From Lachnospiraceae bacterium (GTDB lineage Bacteria; Bacillota; Clostridia; Lachnospirales; Lachnospiraceae), in contig JAPJQL010000028.1 of assembly GCA_030825115.1 (NCBI GenBank), positions 1 to 43,756 of the forward strand: 43,756 bases of DNA, written 5' to 3'. Position 1 is the stretch's first letter. The number at the start of each line of letters is the position of its first letter. Positions 17,166 to 24,640 of this stretch are shown piece by piece. The notes under the pieces are model-generated. The model did no database searches. It was not told the origin of the DNA and saw only the letters and a program-made list of their open reading frames with translations. The position numbers and the translations under genes are program-made.

Positions 17166-17912
17166 ATGTTATATATAAAAAAGGGGACTATGCCATCTGG
17201 TATGCGAACAGAGGTAACGAAAATCAGGCGCAGCAAAGATTGGCAGAAAATTGAGCCTAAGAATACAAAAGCAGTCCGAGATTACTTTGACCGTTTGCCA
17301 AAATCCGAGATACGGACGGCATTGCTGCAGGAGCAAAAGGGGATTTGTGCGTATTGTATGAGACGTGTCTTAAATGATATGCATACATCGATTGAACATT
17401 GGTCACCGTTAAGCAAAGACAAGGAGAATGCTCTCAATTATAAAAATATGCTGGCCGTATGCGACGGCGGAAAATCATGGTCAGGCACAGGGAAAAAGAT
17501 TCTTAGCTGTGATGCACAAAAGGGTGATACGGAGGAACTGACAATAAGTCCTTATAATCAGCAGCATATGAGCAAGATTGCATATAAGAGTGACGGTACC
17601 ATTTATACAGAACCATATGATTCAAAGTTGGAGTCTGATATCAACAAAATTCTGGTATTGAATGGAAATCTTGATCAGGAAGGTCATATGCTGTCTGACA
17701 CAGCAACAGAACTTGTTAAGGGGAGAAAGGATGCATATCTGTCCTGCAGGCGTTTTTTTAAAGAACTGGATAAAAGAGGGAAATGTACGTCCATTATGGT
17801 AAAAAAGAGAATTGACATGTTGAAAAATAGTGAAACATTACCTGAGTTTGCGGGAGTTTCTTTGTTCTTTTTGGAGAGGAAGTATACGGAACTAAAACGG
17901 CGGGGATTGTAA
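17166..17912 (+). CDS. ptuB: PtuB-like HNH endonuclease of a Septu defence system
   Basis: This 248-aa HNH nuclease is of the TIGR02646/PtuB type. It starts MLYIKKGTMPSG, typical of the group. The HNH core has CAYC (Cys61, Cys64), SIEHWSPLS (Glu77, His78), NYKN (Asn91, Asn94) and Cys99. The later region SCDAQKGDTEELTISPYN is also usual for the family. It is translated from within 3 nt of the ptuA stop, with GGGGAG as ribosome site inside ptuA. It is inferred to cleave nucleic acid when phage infection relieves PtuA control. A terminator hairpin follows. Confidence 0.85.
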   Translation: MLYIKKGTMPSGMRTEVTKIRRSKDWQKIEPKNTKAVRDYFDRLPKSEIRTALLQEQKGICAYCMRRVLNDMHTSIEHWSPLSKDKENALNYKNMLAVCDGGKSWSGTGKKILSCDAQKGDTEELTISPYNQQHMSKIAYKSDGTIYTEPYDSKLESDINKILVLNGNLDQEGHMLSDTATELVKGRKDAYLSCRRFFKELDKRGKCTSIMVKKRIDMLKNSETLPEFAGVSLFFLERKYTELKRRGL

Positions 17913-17916
17913 ATGA

Positions 17917-17959
17917 GAGGGTGGCAGCATGTTCGCATCAGAACGTGCTGCCGCCTCTT
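17917..17959 (+). terminator. Hairpin terminator, family member 2
   Basis: GGTGGCAGCATGTTC (17920-17934) pairs at all 15 positions (two G-U) with 17941-17955, followed by TCTTT. It ends the ptuAB transcript. The 5' arm matches that of the hairpin before ptuA at 14 of 15 bases. Confidence 0.8.
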
Positions 17960-17963
17960 TAAA

Positions 17964-18056
17964 CTAGATCTGGTCATGATGAGCATCGTGATTCTCTGCA
18001 TTGTCTCCGCCGCGCTGTACCAGGGCATTGCCTGGCTGGAGAAGCGGTTTTCCTAG
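17964..18056 (+). pseudogene. 3' remnant of an ABC transporter permease gene
   Basis: An open frame of 30 codons ends at TAG 18054-18056 and has no start or ribosome site. It reads LDLVMMSIVILC then IVSAALYQGIAWLEKRFS, which matches the last membrane helix and basic tail typical of NitT/TauT/SsuC-type permeases. It begins immediately after the ptuAB terminator, as if the rest of the gene was replaced by the island. It may be what remains of the partner for the orphan ATPase at 23768-24529. Confidence 0.5.
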
Positions 18057-18349
18057 CTGGCTGCAAGCAGGAATTTTAGGGATTTCCCGCAGTTAAAAAT
18101 TCTATGTTGTGCAAGGCGATGAAAGAAGCTATAATTAAGAGGGAGCAGAGAGCTATTTCCATTCGTATGAAGGATGGAATAAATATCAGTAAATTAAGAG
18201 GTGGATGTATGTTTGACCAAATGTGCATCTGCCTCTTCGCCAAATAAGAAGTACGGTACAAAGGGGAACCCTGTTGTCACAGAAGTTATCCCCGGCGGAT
18301 ATTTCTATACTGAAAAGGCGTTATACTGTCAAGGAAAAGGAGAAAACTT
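18057..18349. other. Gene-free stretch before lipoprotein copy 2
   Basis: No gene seen. It contains hairpin family member 3 (18196-18237). About 100 bp before the start (from about 18250) it is related to the DNA upstream of lipoprotein copy 1 (from about 12195), sharing the GTCACAGAA and GGAGAA stretches, so the duplication included the leader. AAAAGGAG lies before ATG 18350. Confidence 0.6.
18196..18237 (+). repeat. Long hairpin, family member 3
   Basis: A 19-bp stem (18196-18214 with 18219-18237, five G-U pairs) has the loop GACC. Its base resembles the hairpins around ptuAB (AGAGG...CCTCTT), but no T-tract follows, so its ability to terminate is doubtful. Confidence 0.6.
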
Positions 18350-19960
18350 ATGAAGAAAAAAAGAATGGTCAGCATCATGTTGATTTCAGCAATGTGTGTA
18401 TTATCGGCTTGTTCCGGCAGCAAAAAAGCAAACGGTTCTGCGGCGGAGACTCTGGCAGATTCCACAGCAGATTCTGCTGTGGAATCCACATCGGAGACGG
18501 TGGCAGGGGATACGCAAATATCCGGCGAGCAGGAATCCGAAGCCGGGGGACAGGCATCAGTACCGGCGCTTTATCCGGTGGTCACAAAAGAATACCGGTC
18601 AGTTTCATCTGAAGACGGCACTGCTGTGCTCGTCACAGGCAAATTTCCACAGGTCACATTGAAAAATACTGGCTATGAGAAATTAGCCGCAGCGTTGGAC
18701 TCCTGGAATGAGGAGATAAAAACCACGGTGGAGCAGCTTGTTACGGAGGATGCTGCCGCGGCAAAGGAGACTCTGGAGTACGATCTGTCGCTGGGGGACG
18801 ATATGCATCTGCCGTATACAGAAGATTCGGATGCTGTGATCATGCGCGCAGATGAAAAAGCATTTAGTATTCGTCGCGGCTCTTACAGCTATACAGGGGG
18901 AGTACATGGCATGTACAGCGTATTCTGCAGCAATTTTGATTCTGTTACGGGAGAGAAGATGTCTTTGGATGATGTGGTTGCGGACAAGGACGCCTTATGC
19001 GAGAAGATTCTGCAGAATTTAGATGAAACGTATGGCAGGGATATATTTTTTGAAGGGTATGAGCAGAGCGTGGAAGACGAGGTTTTTGGAAATGAGCGGG
19101 ACGGCTATAAGATGGAACTTGTCTGGTCTTTGGAAGCTGACGGGATTACGGCGTATTTTATGCAGTATGATCTTGCCCCCTATTCAGAAGGACTTTTGAC
19201 AGCGAAGATTCTCTATCATGGAAATGAGGCGATATTTGCAGATGGTGAGATGTTCAAACGTCAGGACAGGGTGGTTCCGGTCAGTCTCTCCCAGAAAGGG
19301 TATGTAGAGGTGAACGGAACATATGAGGAGCTGTATCTGGATGAAAAATATAACGACGAATCTGAATTTGAAAAGAACATGCAGGTCCGGCTCGGCGGTC
19401 AGGAAGTGACTGTGGGCGCGGATTACGGAATTGCTGCGGCATACCTGATCCAGAAGAAGGGCGGTCAGAACTGGCTTTACGTCGAAACGATGAGCGATAA
19501 TGACTATAGGATTTTAAATGTGTTTGATCTGAGTCAGGCGACCCCGGTCTATGAAGGCTATTTTGCAGGCGGAAGCTTTTATGATAATGTGCCGTCGGAC
19601 CCGGATAACTTTCTTCTGTCTGCCAGAATGAACCTGCTTTCCACCTATTATGCAGAGAAATCCTATCGGATTGGGGAAGACGGAATGCCGGAGGCGTTGG
19701 AAGAAGCTTATCGGTCTGATGCCATAGAACTGACGGCTAAGATGGACATCGCAGCCTTTTCGGGAGAGAACATGGATGAGTCGTGCGTGATTCCGATTGG
19801 CAGTACCGTCACGATCGTCGGCACAGACAATGAAACGTGGGTGGATTTAAAGGATTCGGAAGGAACCGTATACCGCGTCTATGTTGATGGGGAGTGGCCG
19901 CAGAAAATTGACGGAACCGATATCGACGATTGCTTTGAGGGGATTGTGTTTGCGGGCTGA
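18350..19960 (+). CDS. Lipoprotein with DUF4163/DUF3298-like domain (copy 2)
   Basis: This 536-aa paralogue of the 12292-13941 lipoprotein has the same lipobox LSAC (Cys21), a similar low-complexity spacer (shorter), and the conserved YPVVTKEYRSV, GSYSYTGGVHGMYS and QYDLAPYSEGL stretches. It also shares the C-terminal half to the identical ending CFEGIVFAG. Most differences are conservative, so both copies appear functional. The ATPase and Septu genes lie between the two, so the island may have entered between tandem copies or been framed by recombination. It has the same inferred role: a cell-surface binding or sensing lipoprotein. Confidence 0.8.
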   Translation: MKKKRMVSIMLISAMCVLSACSGSKKANGSAAETLADSTADSAVESTSETVAGDTQISGEQESEAGGQASVPALYPVVTKEYRSVSSEDGTAVLVTGKFPQVTLKNTGYEKLAAALDSWNEEIKTTVEQLVTEDAAAAKETLEYDLSLGDDMHLPYTEDSDAVIMRADEKAFSIRRGSYSYTGGVHGMYSVFCSNFDSVTGEKMSLDDVVADKDALCEKILQNLDETYGRDIFFEGYEQSVEDEVFGNERDGYKMELVWSLEADGITAYFMQYDLAPYSEGLLTAKILYHGNEAIFADGEMFKRQDRVVPVSLSQKGYVEVNGTYEELYLDEKYNDESEFEKNMQVRLGGQEVTVGADYGIAAAYLIQKKGGQNWLYVETMSDNDYRILNVFDLSQATPVYEGYFAGGSFYDNVPSDPDNFLLSARMNLLSTYYAEKSYRIGEDGMPEALEEAYRSDAIELTAKMDIAAFSGENMDESCVIPIGSTVTIVGTDNETWVDLKDSEGTVYRVYVDGEWPQKIDGTDIDDCFEGIVFAG

Positions 19961-20073
19961 GACGGAGTGTTGCCCGGCGGTTTTATGCAGTTCATGGAAA
20001 GCCGATTGCATTTTCAGCCTTTCCATGATATAATCAACACCTGAATCACCAGAAACAAAGAAACATACAATAA

Positions 20074-20152
20074 GGGGAGCTTGTGTACAGGCTGAGAGGA
20101 AGTTGACAATTTCGACCCATAACCTGATTTGGATAATGCCAACGTAGGGAAG
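20074..20152 (+). promoter_or_regulatory. TPP (THI-box) riboswitch
   Basis: The conserved elements are present in order: GGGGAGC (20074-20080), GCTGAGAGG (about 20091), ACCCATAACCTGATTTGGA (about 20115-20132) and the closing AATGCCAACGTAGGGAA (to about 20151). When thiamine pyrophosphate binds, the downstream terminator (20175-20205) should form and shut off thiXYZ. Confidence 0.93.
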
Positions 20153-20174
20153 ATAACGAAGCGAACGCTTACCT

Positions 20175-20205
20175 GCCTCTGCCTTATCCGGCAGGGGCTT
20201 TTTAT
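20175..20205 (+). terminator. Riboswitch-controlled terminator
   Basis: GCCTCTGCC (20175-20183) pairs with GGCAGGGGC (20190-20198), followed by TTTTTATTT. It is the expression platform of the TPP riboswitch. Confidence 0.88.
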
Positions 20206-20247
20206 TTCTTACCAAAGTATGTGCTATGAAATGGAGAACGATCCGAC

Positions 20248-21000
20248 ATGAAGAAATACCAGCAGCAACTGATACCAGTCATCTTTATTTTAACCTTGCT
20301 TGCGATATGGGAAGCGGCGGTGCGGATATTTGGGATTCCCCTGTATGTGCTGCCATCACCAGTTCAGGTCGTAAAGACACTGTTCGTGGAAGCAAAGACC
20401 CTCTCGGGACATGCGCTGGTCACGACGATGGAGGCCTTGGCGGGAATCGCGATCGCCCTGGTCCTTGCCCTTGTCCTTGGGGTTGTCATGGACCGGTTTT
20501 CTGTTGTACGACAGGGGCTGTATCCGATTTTGGTGGTTACCCAGACCGTACCGATGATCGTGCTTGCCCCGATTTTAATTATCTACATGGGATTTGGGAT
20601 TGCTCCGAAGATATTGACTGTGGTGCTCATGTGTTTTTTTCCGGTTGCGGTCAGTTTTTCAGACGGGCTCAGCCAGGTGGATGAAGAATACGTGCATCTG
20701 GTCCGTTCTTACGGCACGGGTCAATGGGGGGCATACCGGCTGGTGAAGATTCCGGCGGCTGTTCCGTCGCTTTTGTCAGGACTCAAGGTAGCGGCCACCT
20801 ACAGCATCAGCGGGGCGGTAGTGGGAGAATGGATTGGCTCACAGAAAGGTCTGGGTTATTATCTGCTGCGGGTGAAAAACGGCTATATGCTGGATAAAGT
20901 ATTTGCCTGCGTGCTGGTGATCATATTTTTAAGTTTGTGCATGAATGGGGCGATTCGGTTATACAGTTATCTGACCTTGCCCTATCTGCATAAATCATAA
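20248..21000 (+). CDS. thiX: Pyrimidine-precursor (HMP) ABC transporter permease
   Basis: This 250-aa membrane protein has about six helices and is of the SsuC/TauC/ThiX family. The cytoplasmic loop for ATPase contact reads VRSYGTGQWGAYRLVKIPAA. Placed directly behind a TPP riboswitch and before an NMT1-like binding protein, it should carry hydroxymethylpyrimidine or a related thiamine precursor. TGGAGA lies about 10 nt before the ATG. Start and end are complete. Confidence 0.85.
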   Translation: MKKYQQQLIPVIFILTLLAIWEAAVRIFGIPLYVLPSPVQVVKTLFVEAKTLSGHALVTTMEALAGIAIALVLALVLGVVMDRFSVVRQGLYPILVVTQTVPMIVLAPILIIYMGFGIAPKILTVVLMCFFPVAVSFSDGLSQVDEEYVHLVRSYGTGQWGAYRLVKIPAAVPSLLSGLKVAATYSISGAVVGEWIGSQKGLGYYLLRVKNGYMLDKVFACVLVIIFLSLCMNGAIRLYSYLTLPYLHKS

Positions 21001-21040
21001 CTTGCAAGACGGCATAACATCAACTACAGAGGAGAGCATT

Positions 21041-22132
21041 ATGAAAAAGAGAGAGATGAGAAAAAAAACAAAGGCTGTTTTATTGACAGCAGCCCTGGCA
21101 GCGGGGCTTTTTGGATGTTCCGGGAAAGCTCCGGCGCCGGAACAGACAACGGCGGAGACGACGGCAGGAACCGAAGCTGAGTCAGCGCTTCAGGGAGAAA
21201 CGGCAGCACAGGAGCCTGAGGGACAGGCAGCGTTAGAGGATGTCACCGTAATCCTGGATTATGTGGCAAATACGAACCACACCGGGATGTATGTGGCGCT
21301 GGACCAGGGATATTATGCGGCGGAAGGCCTGAACGTCAATATTATTGAGCCGACCGAAGGCGCTACCGCCACGCTGATCGCAGTGGGGAAAGGAGATTTT
21401 GGAATCAGCTATCAGGAGGATGTGACGATCGCCCTGACTTCGGAAGACCCGCTGCCGATCAAGACGATTGCGACGATCATCCAGCACAATACATCTGGTT
21501 TTGCAACATATGCTTATAAGGACATCAAGTCTCCGAAAGATTTTGAAGGCAAGACCTATGCCGGTTGGGGCGGTCCGGGGGAAGAGGCTGTGCTGAAAGC
21601 CGTGATGGCCAAGGATGGCGCGGATTTTTCCAAACTGAATATGGTGATTTCCGATGGCTCAGGATTTGAGGCGTTAAAAAACAACGTGGATGTCATGTGG
21701 TTTTTTGAGGCGTGGGATAATGTAAAGTGTGAGCTGAACGATTTCCCGATCAATTATACGGAAGTGCGGGAGTTGGATGAGCGTCTGGACTATTATACCC
21801 CGGTCATTATTGCGAATAAAAAAACGCTGGCGGATAACCCTGAGATGGTGAAAAAATTCTTAAAGGCGACAGAAAAGGGATACCGCTATGCCATAGAGAA
21901 TCCGGAGGAAAGTGCCGCCATCCTTCAGAAATATGCGCCGGACTATTCTCTTGAGATGCTTACCATGTCCCAGAAATATCTGGCAGAAAAGTATATGGAA
22001 GATACTGATACCTGGGGAACGATGAAAGATGAGGTGTGGGACCGGTATACGGACTTTATGGTTGAGTATGGCGTGATCAAAGAAGCAATCCCGGCATCGG
22101 AGTGCTATACGAACGAATTTCTGCCAGAATAG
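21041..22132 (+). CDS. thiY: Pyrimidine-precursor-binding lipoprotein
   Basis: This 363-aa substrate-binding lipoprotein has the lipobox LFGC with Cys26, then an Ala/Glu/Thr-rich linker (about 27-65). The NMT1/THI5-like periplasmic-binding fold follows: VILDYVANTNHTGMYVALDQ, IEPTEGATATLIAVGKGDFG and YAGWGGPGEEAV are typical of proteins that bind formylaminopyrimidine or HMP. ATG 21041 is preferred because AGAGGAGAG is just upstream; the frame is open from a TTG at 21002. It captures the ligand outside the cell and passes it to the ThiX permease. TPP represses it through the riboswitch. Confidence 0.88.
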   Translation: MKKREMRKKTKAVLLTAALAAGLFGCSGKAPAPEQTTAETTAGTEAESALQGETAAQEPEGQAALEDVTVILDYVANTNHTGMYVALDQGYYAAEGLNVNIIEPTEGATATLIAVGKGDFGISYQEDVTIALTSEDPLPIKTIATIIQHNTSGFATYAYKDIKSPKDFEGKTYAGWGGPGEEAVLKAVMAKDGADFSKLNMVISDGSGFEALKNNVDVMWFFEAWDNVKCELNDFPINYTEVRELDERLDYYTPVIIANKKTLADNPEMVKKFLKATEKGYRYAIENPEESAAILQKYAPDYSLEMLTMSQKYLAEKYMEDTDTWGTMKDEVWDRYTDFMVEYGVIKEAIPASECYTNEFLPE

Positions 22133-22150
22133 AGCAGATGGGGAGTAAAT

Positions 22151-22891
22151 ATGAAACTGGATGTATCAGGACTGACTTTTTTCTATGAAGAGAAAAAGAT
22201 ATTAGATGAGCTGGATTTTTCTGTACGGGAAGGGGAATTTGTCAGCCTCTTAGGGCCGTCCGGCTGTGGTAAATCTACGGTGCTGAAGCTGCTTACGGGA
22301 GTGATCAGACCGGAAGCGGGGGAGATTCGCGTGGACGGGGAGCCGGTCAGGGGCATTACGGAGCACTTTGCGTATATGCCGCAGAATGACTTGTTGTTCC
22401 CATGGAAGACCATCCTCGATAATGTGTGTCTTTCGGGGCAGATTCATGGCGGTCTGGAGGAGATGAAAGCGGAGGCAGGGCGGCAGTTTCCTGCCTTTGG
22501 CCTGGAGGGATATGAAAATGAGTATCCTTCGGCGCTCTCCGGCGGGATGCGGCAGAGGGCGGCATTTCTAAGGACCCTTCTCTGCCCTGCGGATATCCTG
22601 CTGCTTGATGAGCCGTTTGGAGCACTGGATGTCATCACCAGAGGGGAGATGCAGGACTGGCTGCTGGGGGTCAGGGAACGGATGAACCGAACGGTCCTGC
22701 TGGTAACTCATGATATTGACGAAGCAATCTATCTCTCGGACAGGATTCTTGTGCTTGATCATAAAACGGGAAAAATTGGTTTTGAGATGGTACTTGAGGA
22801 AAAGGAGCGCACGAGGGACTGGCTCTATGAGCAGGGAGCGATGCGTCAGCGAATCCACAGGGAGATTATGGGCGGCAGGACGGAGGCGTAG
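22151..22891 (+). CDS. thiZ: Pyrimidine-precursor ABC transporter ATPase
   Basis: This 246-aa ABC ATPase has Walker A GPSGCGKST, Q-loop MPQNDLLFPWK, signature LSGGMRQRAAF, Walker B ILLLDEPFGALD and H-loop VTHDIDEA. It powers uptake with the two upstream genes, whose spacing suggests one transcript. GGGGAG precedes the ATG. The closest kin are SsuB/TauB/ThiZ-type ATPases; the thiamine link rests on the riboswitch and neighbours. Confidence 0.87.
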   Translation: MKLDVSGLTFFYEEKKILDELDFSVREGEFVSLLGPSGCGKSTVLKLLTGVIRPEAGEIRVDGEPVRGITEHFAYMPQNDLLFPWKTILDNVCLSGQIHGGLEEMKAEAGRQFPAFGLEGYENEYPSALSGGMRQRAAFLRTLLCPADILLLDEPFGALDVITRGEMQDWLLGVRERMNRTVLLVTHDIDEAIYLSDRILVLDHKTGKIGFEMVLEEKERTRDWLYEQGAMRQRIHREIMGGRTEA

Positions 22892-22894
22892 ACG

Positions 22895-23704
22895 ATGGCT
22901 TGTGACGGCTTTTTTAAAGACAGGAGTCAGGAGAGGGGAGGGCGGCAGCATCTGCTTACCGATGCCCATGCCCATATCGGGAGCATGACAGAGATTGAGG
23001 AGCGGCTTTGCAGGCGGATTCCATCCATGATCAGTGTGGGATGTCCGCAGGAGGCAGAGCAGCTGAATGGGATCCTGGGACACCGGGAGTGCGACGGAGT
23101 TCTGATTCCCACATATGGTCTTCATCCCTGGCATGCCAATCGGGATGCGTTAAAACGCATGGAGCCATATTTGGAATGCAGTGACCTGATTGGCGAGATT
23201 GGGATGGATAGCGTCTGGTGTGAAGTCCCTCTGGAGCTTCAGCGGGAGGTGTTTGAATATCAGCTTGCGTATGCCTGTGAAAACAGCAAACCGGTGATCC
23301 TTCATACCAAAGGACAGGAAAAAGCAATTGCAGGGATTCTCAGGAAGTATCCGAACCGTTATCTGGTGCACTGGTATTCCTCAGAGCTGTGGCAGGAAGA
23401 CTATCTGGATTTGGATTGTTATTTTTCCATTGGACCGGATGTGTGGTGGAATCCTGCGGTCAGGAAGCTGGCCCAGCAGGTTTCGGAAGACAGGATTTTG
23501 ATTGAGACTGACGGGATGGGAGCTGTGCGGTGGGCATATGAGGAGGCAGATGCAAACCAGATTGGTTTCGGGGTTAGGAAGCCTCCTCAGACTTTGGAAG
23601 CAGCGCTTGGGAATACGCTGGAAACGGTGGCGGGGATTCGCGGGACCGGCTGCCAGGCACTGGCAGATCAAATCGGGAAAAATTTCCGTCGTTTTTGCAG
23701 ATGA
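22895..23704 (+). CDS. TatD-family metal-dependent hydrolase
   Basis: This 269-aa TIM-barrel protein is of the TatD type. Metal ligands fit the family: TDAHAHIG (His25, His27), the Glu in IGEIGMD, His in VILHTKGQ, His in YLVHWYS and Asp in ETDGMG. TatD proteins are 3'-5' nucleases or other hydrolases. The gene starts 3 nt after thiZ with GGAGG inside thiZ, so it is under the TPP riboswitch. That raises the possibility of a role in processing an imported pyrimidine or thiamine breakdown product, which is inference. The first 20 residues are an unusual extension. Confidence 0.78.
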   Translation: MACDGFFKDRSQERGGRQHLLTDAHAHIGSMTEIEERLCRRIPSMISVGCPQEAEQLNGILGHRECDGVLIPTYGLHPWHANRDALKRMEPYLECSDLIGEIGMDSVWCEVPLELQREVFEYQLAYACENSKPVILHTKGQEKAIAGILRKYPNRYLVHWYSSELWQEDYLDLDCYFSIGPDVWWNPAVRKLAQQVSEDRILIETDGMGAVRWAYEEADANQIGFGVRKPPQTLEAALGNTLETVAGIRGTGCQALADQIGKNFRRFCR

Positions 23705-23706
23705 CG

Positions 23707-23753
23707 AAAAAATGGGAGAAAATCGTATGGTTTGCGGTTTTCTCCCATTTTTT
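23707..23753. terminator. Bidirectional terminator between convergent genes
   Basis: A perfect 16-bp stem (23707-23722 with 23738-23753) has A-runs on one side and T-runs on the other, so it works in both directions. It separates the thiXYZ-tatD transcript from the ABC ATPase gene on the minus strand. Confidence 0.92.
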
Positions 23754-23767
23754 AGGGAACAGGGACA

Positions 23768-24529
23768 TTATTCCTGCAGCGCTTCCCAAACCTGATTGAA
23801 GTAACCGGAAAATTCCGGCGCATTCCGACGCTTTAGCGGGCTTATGTTTTTTTCGGCAAATACGATTGGCAGGACTGCTTTGACCTGGCCCGGCCGGGAA
23901 GAGAGCACGATGACCCGGTCGGCCACGCTGATGGCTTCCGCCAGATCATGGGTGATCAAGACAGCTGTTTTTCCGGTCCGGCGCAGGATGCTGCTGATGT
24001 CATCGCAGACGGAAAGGCGTGTCTGATAGTCCAGCGCGGAAAATGGCTCATCTAAAAGCAGCAGGTCCGGTTTTAAAGCCAGGGTGCGGATCAGGGCGGC
24101 GCGCTGGCGCATCCCACCGGAGAGTTCGGACGGGCGGGCGCTTTCAAAGCCGGATAAGCCGTAGGTGTTTAACATCTCGGTAAGCTGCTGTTTGGACTCG
24201 GCATTCAGCTTTTTTTGTATTTCCAGTCCGAGGGATACGTTCCCATAGATCGTGCGCCACTCAAACAGATGGTCCTTTTGCAGCATGTAGCCGATGCTGG
24301 CTCCTGATTCCCGGATGGGAATCCCGTCGATCATGACGGCGCCTTCTTCCGGCTCTAAAAGACCGGAAAGCAGCGACAGTAAAGTGGACTTGCCGCAGCC
24401 GGACGGACCGACTACGGCAAGAAATTCTCCGGTCGTAACTGTGAACGATATATTGGAAAGGGCCGGTGTTTCACCCTCTAAGGAATGGTAGGAGTAACTG
24501 ACCCCGCATGCTTCCAGTTTTGGTTTCAT
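23768..24529 (-). CDS. Orphan NitT/TauT-type ABC transporter ATPase
   Basis: This 253-aa ATPase has Walker A GPSGCGKST, signature LSGGMRQRAAL, Walker B LLLLDEPFSALD and H-loop ITHDLAEA. It belongs to the same family as ThiZ but is not a recent copy. ATG 24529 is chosen (AGGAGG upstream); the frame is open to 24634. No permease or binding protein is next to it, so it may share ThiX/ThiY or have lost its partners (see the permease remnant at 17964-18056). Nitrate, sulfonate or pyrimidine uptake are all possible. Confidence 0.8.
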   Translation of the reverse strand: MKPKLEACGVSYSYHSLEGETPALSNISFTVTTGEFLAVVGPSGCGKSTLLSLLSGLLEPEEGAVMIDGIPIRESGASIGYMLQKDHLFEWRTIYGNVSLGLEIQKKLNAESKQQLTEMLNTYGLSGFESARPSELSGGMRQRAALIRTLALKPDLLLLDEPFSALDYQTRLSVCDDISSILRRTGKTAVLITHDLAEAISVADRVIVLSSRPGQVKAVLPIVFAEKNISPLKRRNAPEFSGYFNQVWEALQE

Positions 24530-24591
24530 GGTCTGACCTCCTTGCTTTCTGGGATATGCCTCTTTAAGGGTATCCACATAATATGATATGT

Positions 24592-24625
24592 ACAAAAAAG
24601 AGGAGAAGTACCTGCGTACTTCTCC
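24592..24625 (-). terminator. Terminator of the Rpn-like gene
   Basis: GGAGAAGTAC (24602-24611) pairs perfectly with GTACTTCTCC (24616-24625). On the minus strand the stem is followed by TCTTTTTTGT. Confidence 0.88.
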
Positions 24626-24640
24626 CAAATACAAGATTCC

